From NCBI RefSeq assembly GCF_903642095.1, contig NZ_CAHJWD020000172.1, positions 1 through 5,266 of the forward strand: a stretch of 5,266 bases of DNA, in the 5' to 3' direction. Shown here in pieces: positions 1-5,266 of the stretch. This DNA comes from Bathymodiolus brooksi thiotrophic gill symbiont. GTDB taxonomy: Bacteria; Pseudomonadota; Gammaproteobacteria; PS1; Pseudothioglobaceae. The notes beneath the pieces are model-generated. The model had not been told where the DNA came from. It did not search any database and was given only the letters and a program-made list of their open reading frames with translations. Within the stretch, counting starts at the first letter, position 1, and each line of letters starts with the position of its first letter. Both the position numbers and the translations under genes were made by a program.

Positions 1-1
1 A

Positions 2-195
2 TAAAGAGTCAGCCTTAATCTTATCCAAAAACTCAATTAAATCATCAACAGTAAAAAAAGCAGTTTTTCTTTTTTGATTTTATCCTTAAATTCAGAGGAA
101 ATATCATTTTTAATTTTATTTAGATGTTGCCTTTCAGATGAAAGAATGACAACATAATCAAAAGAAGCGGAAAAACATTTTGAACCATAATAAAA
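2..195 (-). pseudogene. Frameshifted remnant of an unrecognised gene
   Basis: Read on the minus strand, an open frame from about 195 gives a peptide containing FDYVVILSSERQHLNKIK and then SSEFKDKIKKEK. It stops at 37-39. From about position 64 leftward a second frame continues with a coherent, similarly composed peptide, TAFFTVDDLIEFLDKIKADS, which runs off the window edge. Joining the two at the A/T runs around 57-70 gives a smooth, charged, helix-rich protein segment, so I read this as one gene with a small indel in a homopolymer tract. The upstream end abuts the IS3 orfA fragment, and an in-frame stop lies at 196-198, so the gene's start is missing. I do not recognise the family. A sequencing error in the homopolymer would look the same as a real frameshift. 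Confidence 0.4.
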
Positions 196-358
196 TTAAT
201 ATTTGTTTTATTGGGTCTGATTTATTTCTCTTTAGCTGTGAGTGTTTGATAATATTATGCTTACTGAAAATCTGCACTATGGTGCTTTCATTTTGTAGTA
301 ATTCAAGTGCTAATTTAGTCTTGAATGCCGATGTATATTTGGTTCGTTTTTTACTCAT
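158..358 (-). pseudogene. Truncated IS3-family transposase OrfA (N-terminus only)
   Basis: The frame starts MSKKRTKYTSAFKTKLALEL and continues through a SKHNI segment. This matches the start of the helix-turn-helix OrfA of IS3-family elements, which binds the IS ends and is normally about 90-110 aa, followed by OrfB with the DDE catalytic domain. The start is supported by GGAG at 365-368, six bases upstream of the ATG. Similarity fades after about residue 37 (near position 245). The expected tryptophan-containing second half of the helix-turn-helix is absent, and the remaining residues (a stretch around LILLWFKMF) look like random read-through. No OrfB is present. The protein cannot be a working transposase. 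Calling the family from the first 37 residues is fairly safe, but the subgroup is not. Confidence 0.75.
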
Positions 359-449
359 TTTTTACTCCGATTTTTTTGTTTAGTTTAACGGGTTCGAAAT
401 AAGAAAAATTAAATTGTTGTCTGAAATTGTTGGGGTTTTATAAGTGTCA
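240..449 (-). mobile_element. Remnant of one end of an IS3-family element
   Basis: This stretch holds the orfA start and its untranslated leader. The outer limit is inferred: read on the minus strand, the leader begins near 449 with TGACACTTATAAAACCCC, and IS3-family ends characteristically start with TG. The inner limit, near 240, is where OrfA similarity ends. The opposite end of the element is not in the window, so neither the terminal repeat nor a target duplication can be confirmed. The stop codon of the MFS gene lies only 17 bases beyond the proposed IS end, so the insertion is immediately downstream of the transporter. I see no hairpin terminator between the two. Confidence 0.55.
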
Positions 450-466
450 TATTGCATAAACATCAC

Positions 467-1588
467 TCATCGTTTTACAATGCTTCTTGTGTAAAAAATA
501 CCTGACAATAGGGTTGTAAAAGAAGATATTAATAATCCATATAAGTAATATTCTGAGTCAAATAATAATCCAATGGCTAAATATTGCGGTACGGAAATAA
601 GAGAATCTGAAGCTGAGACAAGCGAACCACAAGAAGACCTATGTTTATTTGATATTTTTTTCTGAAAATTGGATTCGACAATAATATTTTGTATCACTTG
701 CAACATAACATGAAGAGAGAATATCAATAAAGCAATATAACCCAGTTGTGGGAAAAACCCCAATAACAAAATCAGTATTGCGTTAACAATAAACAGGTAA
801 ATATTGTTGAATATTTTTTTGTTTGAAATTGTGGTAGCAATAAGTGCAAATATTTGATAAAAAATGAATCCAATTAATATGCCAAAATCTAAAAGATTAA
901 AGATGTATTGCCATAAGATCATTGGTGCAATAGCGGCAATATTTTTAAACACAGCAGCCCAAAAAAAGGCACGATTAAACAGATTATAAAAAACTTGTTT
1001 GTATTCAGCAATTGGCGGTACTTTTACTTTGATGTGTTGTACAAGATTTGCATGTCTACGACTACTTAAAACATAAACCAAATAAGCTAAAATAAATAGC
1101 ATGCCACTAACTATCCAAGTTGAGGTGGCATTGTATTGATATACAGCATAACAAATACTGCCACCAAAAATTGACCCAATTAACCTGTATCGTGTTAAAA
1201 ATTTTATGGCTTGATGTTCATTTATTTGATTTCTTTTACCCGTTGAAATCGCCTCTGATTGTAATGCGCCCGAAATAAAAGATTCTGAGACAGCACCAAC
1301 TAAGGTTGCCACAATAAGTATGGTGAAACTACCTGCTGCGTAGACATATCCGATGGCTGTGATAAATCGTAAGACAGCAGACAATAAAATAGAATATCTA
1401 GCACCTTTAATATCTGCAACAATACCTGTGGGTAATTCGAGTACAAAAATTGCGATTACAAAGATAGAGGATAATACGCTTATCTCAGTAAATGAATATC
1501 CAATTTCTAATAAGTAGAGAATGCCTAATATCCCAAATCCGCCAAGACCTGAAAAATACAAAAATACAAAAGCTTTAAAACTCTTCAT
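467..1588 (-). CDS. MFS-family exporter, probably RiPP efflux/self-protection
   Basis: This 373-aa protein is very hydrophobic, with roughly 11-12 predicted membrane segments and a short cytoplasmic C-terminus (TRSIVKR). Residues 51-64, ELPTGIVADIKGAR, are a good match to the MFS motif A loop between helices 2 and 3. A long polar central loop (about residues 177-197) separates the two six-helix halves, and the length is close to normal for the family. It sits in the inner membrane, and by context would export the product of the adjacent YcaO enzyme or protect the cell from it. That role is inferred, because the substrate cannot be read from the sequence. Its ATG is 6 nt after the YcaO stop codon and has no clear Shine-Dalgarno, so translational coupling to the YcaO gene is likely. 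The gene ends just before an IS3 remnant but appears complete. Confidence 0.9.
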   Translation of the reverse strand: MKSFKAFVFLYFSGLGGFGILGILYLLEIGYSFTEISVLSSIFVIAIFVLELPTGIVADIKGARYSILLSAVLRFITAIGYVYAAGSFTILIVATLVGAVSESFISGALQSEAISTGKRNQINEHQAIKFLTRYRLIGSIFGGSICYAVYQYNATSTWIVSGMLFILAYLVYVLSSRRHANLVQHIKVKVPPIAEYKQVFYNLFNRAFFWAAVFKNIAAIAPMILWQYIFNLLDFGILIGFIFYQIFALIATTISNKKIFNNIYLFIVNAILILLLGFFPQLGYIALLIFSLHVMLQVIQNIIVESNFQKKISNKHRSSCGSLVSASDSLISVPQYLAIGLLFDSEYYLYGLLISSFTTLLSGIFYTRSIVKR

Positions 1589-1594
1589 GGGCAG

Positions 1595-3511
1595 TCACAT
1601 AAAAAGTGACTTTTTATAAGTAATATCGCACTCGGTATTATTACTTTTAGATAAAAAGTTAAGCCTATCGTTGTTTTTATAATACAAAGAATCAAAACAC
1701 GATATATTTTCCATAAACACTCTAACAACATAAAAACTTTTTTCTATTCCAACATAATTATGGTAGGCAAGTTCAATATTATGTTCTTTACATATCTTTA
1801 TACATTTTTTATAAGCATCATCAACACTATCAATCGATTCGTTCAAGTAAATATTTGACAAACTTTTAATACTTTTTGGACTAAAAAAATTCGGAAAATG
1901 TTTCTTTGCTAATCCGTGCGACCAAATTCCTCTCATGTCAATACCAGATTGATTTGGGTCGTCTATCTCTCTTGTTGAGGATAACGATTGATGCATTTGA
2001 TATGCTTCAGAATATGCCCTATTAATGGACTTTCGTATGTCGAAAGAGGCACCTGTTCCCCTAGCATGGAAAATATTTTTACCATTTTTTGTTTCTAAAA
2101 TACATTGAACAACAGGCAATTTAAAATCTGATGGTAATAACATAAATACATGCTTAATATCTTTTGGTATATTAAGGGGTTGAAAATATTCTTTTGGAAT
2201 TTCATAAACAGGTGCATTTATTCTAGAATAATACCAAAAAGCATCCCTTTCAACCAACTCAAAAAAACCTTGGATGATTGCTTCATTTAGAGAGGTGCCT
2301 ACTGCTACACCATTGGTAGAAGTTCCAGAGTATGTTGATAAATTGTGGTCTGATAAAAAAGGGCAATATATACAATTTGTAGGTATCAATACATCTTTGT
2401 TTTGAGTTAAAGAGTATCCATGCGTCCACTCTATCAGAGTACTCTTGGTATGCGAAGAGAAGGTTTTTGAAATGTTATATTTTTTATCATCGCCTATAAA
2501 AATGTCGTTATATTTGAACACTTCTGTTGAGAATGTCCAACCAAAAAAACTACTTGGGGATATGTAATTATATGAGATTTCATCTTCAGAATAGACTTGG
2601 CTTTTTTTACTAAAAATTCCTGAGAGGAAATAACGCTCTAACCCTTCTGCTATTGCCCCTGCTAAAGCCTGATCTTCATCAAGACCTTTTCCACCTGAAA
2701 ACTCAATATTTAAAAGTGTGCTAGATTCTGTGGTAACCGATATGGCTGCTCCATACAAAAAAACCCCACCAAGATATTCCCCTCCAGAAATAGGCTTAAT
2801 TATTGAAGAGTGCCCAACAAAATAATTGTTGTTACAAAATACTTCAGGGTCTACTTGCCTATAACCTGTTTTATTATCAGAATTTTGGTTGTGATTTCCA
2901 TTAAATAACAAAAATTCTGGCACCTTTAAATCATTTATAAGAATAGATTTTTCTCTACAAGAATCACAATTAGAAAATGGGAAAAAAGTTGAAAGGGGCT
3001 TTTGTCCATACAAAGATGTTAAATGAAAACAAATATTGTAACCTTCGTAATATAGTAGAGATACTTTATAGATAAATGCCAAACAGTCTATTTCAACCAA
3101 AAATTCATTATCTTGATAGATTTGTTTTATTATTTCAGTATGGCGAGTTATACATTTATTGCAACCGCCAAATAAGTTATTTCCAGATGTATAGATTGAC
3201 TCTATACTGTTGTTACTTTCACATATGCATATTAATAAACTAAATTTTTTTGAATAAAAACTATATTCACTAGATGTGCAAACACATATTTCTATATTGG
3301 AATCTTTGTTGGAATCTGTAGCCTCAATTTTTAACAAATTGTAGGCATTTTCAGAAAAGTGTATGTTAAGTTCTTTTATAGGTTCTTTAAATTTAATAGG
3401 CTTAATATCTGATATATCAGACCATGTATCGTATGAGGTGTGGCTATCAGATGTTATTTTTGCGCAACATGTGCTTGTATTATTCACTATATCTTTCGTA
3501 TTAACAATCAT
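1595..3511 (-). CDS. YcaO-domain peptide-modifying enzyme with N-terminal E1-like zinc domain
   Basis: YcaO enzymes use ATP to activate peptide backbone amides, giving azolines, thioamides or amidines in RiPP pathways. In this 638-aa protein, residues about 40-200 resemble the E1-like/cyclodehydratase partner domain. Two CxxC pairs, CNKC at 117-120 and CDSC at 182-185, are placed as in its structural zinc site. Residues about 240-620 are the YcaO domain with its ATP/Mg signatures intact: SGGKGLDEDQALAGAIAEGL followed by ERY (272-294), GTSLNEAIIQGFFELVERDA (405-424), and GTGASFDIRKSINRAYSEAY followed by Q505. The C-terminus ends at KKSLFM and lacks the proline-rich PxPxP tail typical of azoline-forming YcaOs. 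The ATG at 3511 is supported by TGAGG at 3520-3524, eight bases upstream. It lies 23 nt after a 29-codon ORF and 6 nt before the exporter. The first 35 residues are unusually rich in Ser, Thr and Cys (NNTSTCCAKITSDSHTS). Confidence 0.93.
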   Translation of the reverse strand: MIVNTKDIVNNTSTCCAKITSDSHTSYDTWSDISDIKPIKFKEPIKELNIHFSENAYNLLKIEATDSNKDSNIEICVCTSSEYSFYSKKFSLLICICESNNSIESIYTSGNNLFGGCNKCITRHTEIIKQIYQDNEFLVEIDCLAFIYKVSLLYYEGYNICFHLTSLYGQKPLSTFFPFSNCDSCREKSILINDLKVPEFLLFNGNHNQNSDNKTGYRQVDPEVFCNNNYFVGHSSIIKPISGGEYLGGVFLYGAAISVTTESSTLLNIEFSGGKGLDEDQALAGAIAEGLERYFLSGIFSKKSQVYSEDEISYNYISPSSFFGWTFSTEVFKYNDIFIGDDKKYNISKTFSSHTKSTLIEWTHGYSLTQNKDVLIPTNCIYCPFLSDHNLSTYSGTSTNGVAVGTSLNEAIIQGFFELVERDAFWYYSRINAPVYEIPKEYFQPLNIPKDIKHVFMLLPSDFKLPVVQCILETKNGKNIFHARGTGASFDIRKSINRAYSEAYQMHQSLSSTREIDDPNQSGIDMRGIWSHGLAKKHFPNFFSPKSIKSLSNIYLNESIDSVDDAYKKCIKICKEHNIELAYHNYVGIEKSFYVVRVFMENISCFDSLYYKNNDRLNFLSKSNNTECDITYKKSLFM

Positions 3512-3519
3512 ATTCTACG

Positions 3520-3524
3520 CCTCA
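3520..3524 (-). promoter_or_regulatory. Ribosome binding site of the YcaO gene
   Basis: TGAGG on the minus strand lies eight bases before the ATG at 3511, in the 23-nt gap after the small ORF. It fixes the YcaO start at 3511 and keeps the Ser/Thr/Cys-rich N-terminal segment in the protein. Confidence 0.6.
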
Positions 3525-3534
3525 AAAAAAGACC

Positions 3535-3624
3535 TTATTTCACAAATCCATACGAATTTTTTGACTGAAACGCACCAATTCTTTGGTCTTTTTTTACATT
3601 TTTAGCAATGATTATTTTTTTCAT
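3535..3624 (-). CDS. Putative 29-aa small ORF, candidate RiPP precursor peptide
   Basis: This ORF reads ATG to TAA on the minus strand and encodes 29 residues, starting MKKIIIAKNVKKDQ and ending SKNSYGFVK. Support for translation is AGGA at 3633-3636, eight bases before the ATG, an in-frame stop shortly upstream that leaves only this start, and a plausible promoter further upstream. The stop is 23 nt before the YcaO start, which has its own ribosome binding site, so the two would form one transcript. The basic, hydrophobic N-terminal half could be a leader, and the C-terminal end with Ser20, Ser23, Tyr24 and Gly25 a core. There is no cysteine, so thiazoline formation is excluded. Ser-derived oxazoline, thioamide or amidine chemistry would remain possible. 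I know no named homologue. It could instead be a short leader ORF that couples translation to YcaO, or a chance ORF. Confidence 0.5.
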   Translation of the reverse strand: MKKIIIAKNVKKDQRIGAFQSKNSYGFVK

Positions 3625-3632
3625 TTTATATT

Positions 3633-3636
3633 TCCT
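3633..3636 (-). promoter_or_regulatory. Ribosome binding site of the 29-aa ORF
   Basis: AGGA lies eight bases upstream of the ATG at 3624, in the context ATAGGAAATATAAAATG. This spacing is close to ideal and is the main sequence evidence that the small ORF is translated. Confidence 0.5.
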
Positions 3637-3661
3637 ATATTAGTGTAAGAAAAATAACTTC

Positions 3662-3697
3662 ACTTTTGGAAGACTGAGTCTTTAAAAAAACCAAAGT
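3662..3697. repeat. Nested inverted repeat in the leader of the YcaO operon
   Basis: The inner dyad is perfect: AAGACT (3670-3675), one central G, AGTCTT (3677-3682). It is enclosed by an outer pair, ACTTTTGG (3662-3669) and CCAAAGT (3691-3697), which pair with one bulged base. The inner dyad has only a one-base centre, so as RNA it would form a hairpin with a few pairs opened at the tip. As DNA it resembles a binding site for a dimeric regulator. It lies downstream of the proposed -10 box and upstream of the small ORF, so it could be an operator roadblock or a leader RNA hairpin. No U-tract follows it on the minus strand, which argues against an intrinsic terminator. Confidence 0.55.
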
Positions 3698-3705
3698 CGA
3701 GAATA

Positions 3706-3735
3706 ATTATAATACGAATAACATGGTCAAGTAAA
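3706..3735 (-). promoter_or_regulatory. Candidate sigma-70 promoter of the small ORF-YcaO-MFS operon
   Basis: On the minus strand, TTTACT (3730-3735) is followed after 18 bases by a perfect TATAAT (3706-3711). Transcription would begin near 3699 and leave a leader of about 75 nt that contains the nested inverted repeat and the ribosome binding site. A second -35-like hexamer, TTGACC, overlaps the spacer start but is only 13 bases from TATAAT, which is too short. The -35 box lies about 9 bases outside the proposed IS256 end, so IS insertion may have changed what lies upstream of this promoter. Chance promoter-like matches are common in DNA this AT-rich. Confidence 0.45.
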
Positions 3736-3743
3736 CTTCTTTC

Positions 3744-3765
3744 TGTAAATTGCCATCTATTCTAT
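3744..3765 (+). repeat. Left terminal inverted repeat of the IS256-family element
   Basis: TGTAAATTGCCATCTATTCT plus two further bases matches the reverse complement of 4933-4954 at 16 of 22 positions by eye. The strongest part is CCATcTATTCTAT, with 12 of 13 identities. Confidence 0.6.
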
Positions 3766-3811
3766 CAAATCCACTCCTATCAATCTATTTAAAAACTATA
3801 TTACCATTCAA

Positions 3812-4899
3812 TCAATCATCACCCAAAGACAAATAAGCCTTCGAGCTTTGCCATTCATCTGAGATTTCTACAATGACCGCACTTACCAGTCTCAAACAAG
3901 AATATTCATTAGCAAATATTTTAGCCACTTTTGTGCGTTGCTTGACACTTTGATTGAGCCGCTCAATCATATTGCTTGTTCTTAGCCTTTTTCGGTTAAA
4001 TTCACATAAGTCCAAGCCAAATACAGTTAAACCCTCAGGGAGGTTATTCTCAGCCCACTGGGCTAGCTTTGGCATGCTGGTCTGATATTTATCAATCAAC
4101 AAATCCAGCTGTCTTTTTGCTTCATCGGCGTTAGGTGCGTTGAAGATAGTGCGTATATCTGCTGCTACTGCTTTCTTACTGTGCTTAGTGACATATGCCT
4201 GAGCATTTTGTTGTAGATGGAATTGACATCGTTGCCAAGCAACACCTGGCATAACAGCTTTTCTAGCGGCTTTAATACCGCTATGAGCATCACTAATCAT
4301 TAACTTAACGCCGTGCAAGCCACGCTTTTATAAGCCGCCTAAAAACTCACGCCAATAGACTTCTGTCTCACTTAAGCTTACCTGCACACCCAATACTTCA
4401 CGCTTGCCTTGGCTATCAATACCTAAGGCAATGAGCACGGCACAATCTCTAACCAAGCCATCCACACGCACTTGTTCATACCGAGCATCAATCATCAGAT
4501 CAGGTATTTAATTTTGCCCAATGGGCACGCTCGCCAAGCACCCAAAACCTCATCTAATTTTTTAGCCGCATTTGACACCATGGTTGAGGATACGCCAGTA
4601 CCACACATTGATTCAATGATTTTACTCACCCTACGAGTGCTTACACCACCTATGTACATCTCACCAAGAGCAATGTTCAAAGCTCGCTCAGAGCTCAGAG
4701 ATCTTTCTAGGCAGTTGGGATAAAAATCACTACTTCTTGTTTGTGGAACACTCAGATCTAACTCACCAATGCGAGTTTTAACTCGCTTAGGTTTAAAGCC
4801 ATTAGCATAGTCAATCCTATTACCACTGCGCTCATAGTGCACAGCACTGAAATTACTAACATTAATTCTGTTTAATTCATTATCATTATTATCGTTCAT
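3812..4899 (-). pseudogene. IS256-family (Mutator-type) transposase, inactivated by a 5-bp duplication and a nonsense codon
   Basis: Removing one copy of a 5-bp tandem duplication (4494-4503) restores a single frame of about 360 codons with one internal TAA at 4328-4330. In restored numbering the N-terminal part holds HYERSGNR and TRIGELDLSVPQTR (DNA-binding region). The catalytic acidic residues are D136 (IDARYEQVRVDG), D202 (ISDAHSGIKAA) and E311 (SNMIERLNQ). Their spacing of 66 and 109 residues agrees with the DDE spacing I recall for IS256. The family's Cys-x2-His signature is CQFH, between the second D and the E. The C-terminus (LSLGDD) looks complete. The N-terminus is about 30 residues shorter than IS256 itself. 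I chose the ATG at 4899 because AGGAG at 4908-4912 lies eight bases upstream; the GTG at 4908 overlaps that site. The enzyme cannot be made intact without suppression of both lesions. Confidence 0.92.
4494..4503. repeat. 5-bp tandem duplication that frameshifts the transposase
   Basis: ATCAG is repeated head to tail on the plus strand. Dropping one copy joins the upstream frame ending KIKYL directly to MIDARYEQVRVDG, exactly where IS256-family proteins carry the first catalytic Asp. The duplication is therefore the likely inactivating event rather than a programmed frameshift site. Confidence 0.85.
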
Positions 4900-4932
4900 C
4901 TTCATCACTCCTATTATTTTGTCGAAAAAACA

Positions 4933-4954
4933 ATAGAATAAATGGAGGTGAACA
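4933..4954 (-). repeat. Right terminal inverted repeat of the IS256-family element
   Basis: Read on the minus strand this is TGTTCACCTCCATTTATTCT plus two bases. It pairs with 3744-3765 with six mismatches. It lies about 20 bases upstream of the transposase ribosome binding site, a normal arrangement for the left-hand (transposase-proximal) end of such elements. Confidence 0.6.
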
Positions 4955-4957
4955 CTT

Positions 4958-5019
4958 TTTAAAGTTTTTTATTTTTTATTTTTTGGATTTTTGCAAGCAA
5001 AAAATCAAAAAACTTTAAA
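4958..5019. repeat. 62-bp AT-rich inverted repeat overlapping the comM stop codon
   Basis: The outer arms TTTAAAGTTTTTT (4958-4970) and AAAAAACTTTAAA (5007-5019) are perfect 13-bp inverted copies. Inside them, GATTTTTGC and GCAAAAAATC form a second, near-perfect stem around a short loop (about 4986-5006). The structure lies between the IS256-family end and the end of comM, and the comM stop codon (5015-5017) is inside the right arm. For comM transcripts the hairpin is followed by A-rich, not U-rich, sequence, so it is not a standard intrinsic terminator. It may be a weak processing or termination structure, or a remnant of a small mobile repeat. Confidence 0.7.
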
Positions 5020-5266
5020 TCGCCTCAATTAAATGTGGCTTACCAACTTTTTCATCCCTTGTCAAATCCGCAATAGTTCTAGCAACTTTAAGAATTCTAT
5101 GATAGCCATGTGCAGAAAGTGCGAGTTTATCAATAACACTGGACAGAAGTTGTTTGTTTTCTTTGGTGAGTGGTACTAATTTTTCAACTTCATCAGGGGT
5201 GAGTTTGTCATTGGATTTGCCTTGATGAGCGAGTTGAATATTGTACGCTTTGATGACACATTGTCT
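5015..5266 (-). CDS. comM: ComM/YifB-family Mg-chelatase-like AAA+ ATPase, C-terminal 83 residues (5' part beyond window)
   Basis: The minus-strand frame open at the right edge ends at TAA (5015-5017). It contains LSAHGYHRILKVARTIADLT and then KPHLIEAI. This is the hallmark of the C-terminal Mg-chelatase-like domain of ComM/YifB, an AAA+ helicase that promotes branch migration during natural transformation. The full protein is normally about 500 aa; only the last 83 codons are here, and the ATPase and Lon-like parts lie outside. The family usually continues after HLxEAI with Tyr-Arg and a few to some twenty more residues, whereas this copy stops directly after EAI, inside the 62-bp inverted repeat. 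It may therefore be slightly truncated, perhaps without loss of function. Confidence 0.9.
   Translation of the reverse strand, partial: RQCVIKAYNIQLAHQGKSNDKLTPDEVEKLVPLTKENKQLLSSVIDKLALSAHGYHRILKVARTIADLTRDEKVGKPHLIEAI

Larger units (their letters stand above)
3744..4954 (-). mobile_element. IS256-family insertion sequence, decayed copy
   Basis: The element consists of one transposase pseudogene flanked by imperfect terminal inverted repeats. Its length of about 1.2 kb is slightly short for the family, which usually runs 1.3-1.5 kb. Its coding part is visibly richer in G and C than the YcaO operon to its left, which fits a separate origin. I could not define a convincing 8-9 bp target duplication. 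The best candidate pair, ACTTCTTT at 3735-3742 and ACTTTTTA at 4954-4961, matches at only six of eight positions. The exact ends are therefore uncertain by several bases. Confidence 0.75.

Noticed and set aside
180..383. 67-codon plus-strand open frame at the left edge
   Set aside because: It is antisense to the IS3 OrfA fragment and has no recognisable start signal or family resemblance.
3363..3605. 80-codon plus-strand open frame across the YcaO start
   Set aside because: It lies antisense to the YcaO N-terminus, the leader and the small ORF, has no ribosome binding site I can see, and encodes a hydrophobic sequence of no recognisable family. It is best explained as a shadow frame.
4494..4503. 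Programmed frameshift in the transposase
   Set aside because: The shift comes from a tandem 5-bp duplication with no slippery heptamer, the family is not known to use frameshifting, and a second nonsense codon follows, so decay is the simpler reading.
4472..4723. 83-codon plus-strand open frame inside the IS256-family element
   Set aside because: It is antisense to a clearly recognisable transposase, and its length is due to the composition of that gene.
3772..4914. 9-bp direct repeat CACTCCTAT near both ends of the IS (3772-3780 and 4906-4914)
   Set aside because: The right copy is simply the complement of the transposase ribosome binding site region, and the repeats lie inside the terminal inverted repeats. 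This is too short to mean more than chance.
3735..4961. 8-bp target duplication around the IS256-family element
   Set aside because: The best pair matches at only six of eight positions in AT-rich sequence, and the IS ends are not fixed to the base, so it is not supportable.
4958..5019. Intrinsic terminator for comM
   Set aside because: On the comM strand the hairpin is followed by A-rich sequence, not a U-tract, and the stems are almost entirely A-T pairs. I kept it only as an inverted repeat.

Overview
The window is AT-rich bacterial chromosomal DNA. At the right edge is the C-terminal end of a ComM/YifB-type Mg-chelatase-like ATPase that reads like a gammaproteobacterial protein. The combination of low G+C, decayed IS3 and IS256 elements and a short RiPP-type operon would fit a sulfur-oxidising or symbiotic gammaproteobacterium, but that placement is a guess. 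Every gene I can support is on the minus strand, so the region is transcribed from right to left.

Layout from right to left: (1) the 3' end of comM (5015-5266), stopping just before residues usually found at the end of this family, with its stop codon inside a long AT-rich inverted repeat (4958-5019). (2) An IS256-family insertion sequence of about 1.2 kb (about 3744-4954), whose transposase is broken by a 5-bp tandem duplication and an in-frame TAA but keeps the catalytic D, D and E. (3) A 5' leader (3625-3735) with a plausible sigma-70 promoter, an interrupted dyad and a ribosome binding site. (4) A previously unlisted 29-codon ORF (3535-3624). (5) A 638-aa YcaO protein with an N-terminal E1-like/cyclodehydratase-type zinc domain (1595-3511). 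(6) An MFS exporter (467-1588). (7) A truncated IS3-family end with an orfA start (about 240-449). (8) A frameshifted remnant of an unrecognised gene (2-195).

The core of interest is the three-gene unit small ORF - YcaO - MFS exporter, with gaps of 23 and 6 nt. It looks like a minimal RiPP pathway: a short peptide, an ATP-dependent backbone-modifying enzyme that carries its own partner domain, and an efflux or immunity pump. No dehydrogenase, protease or separate E1-like protein lies in the window. The chemistry (azoline, thioamide or amidine) cannot be read from the sequence. The unit is bracketed by two decayed insertion sequences of different families, which suggests it was brought in or rearranged by mobile elements.
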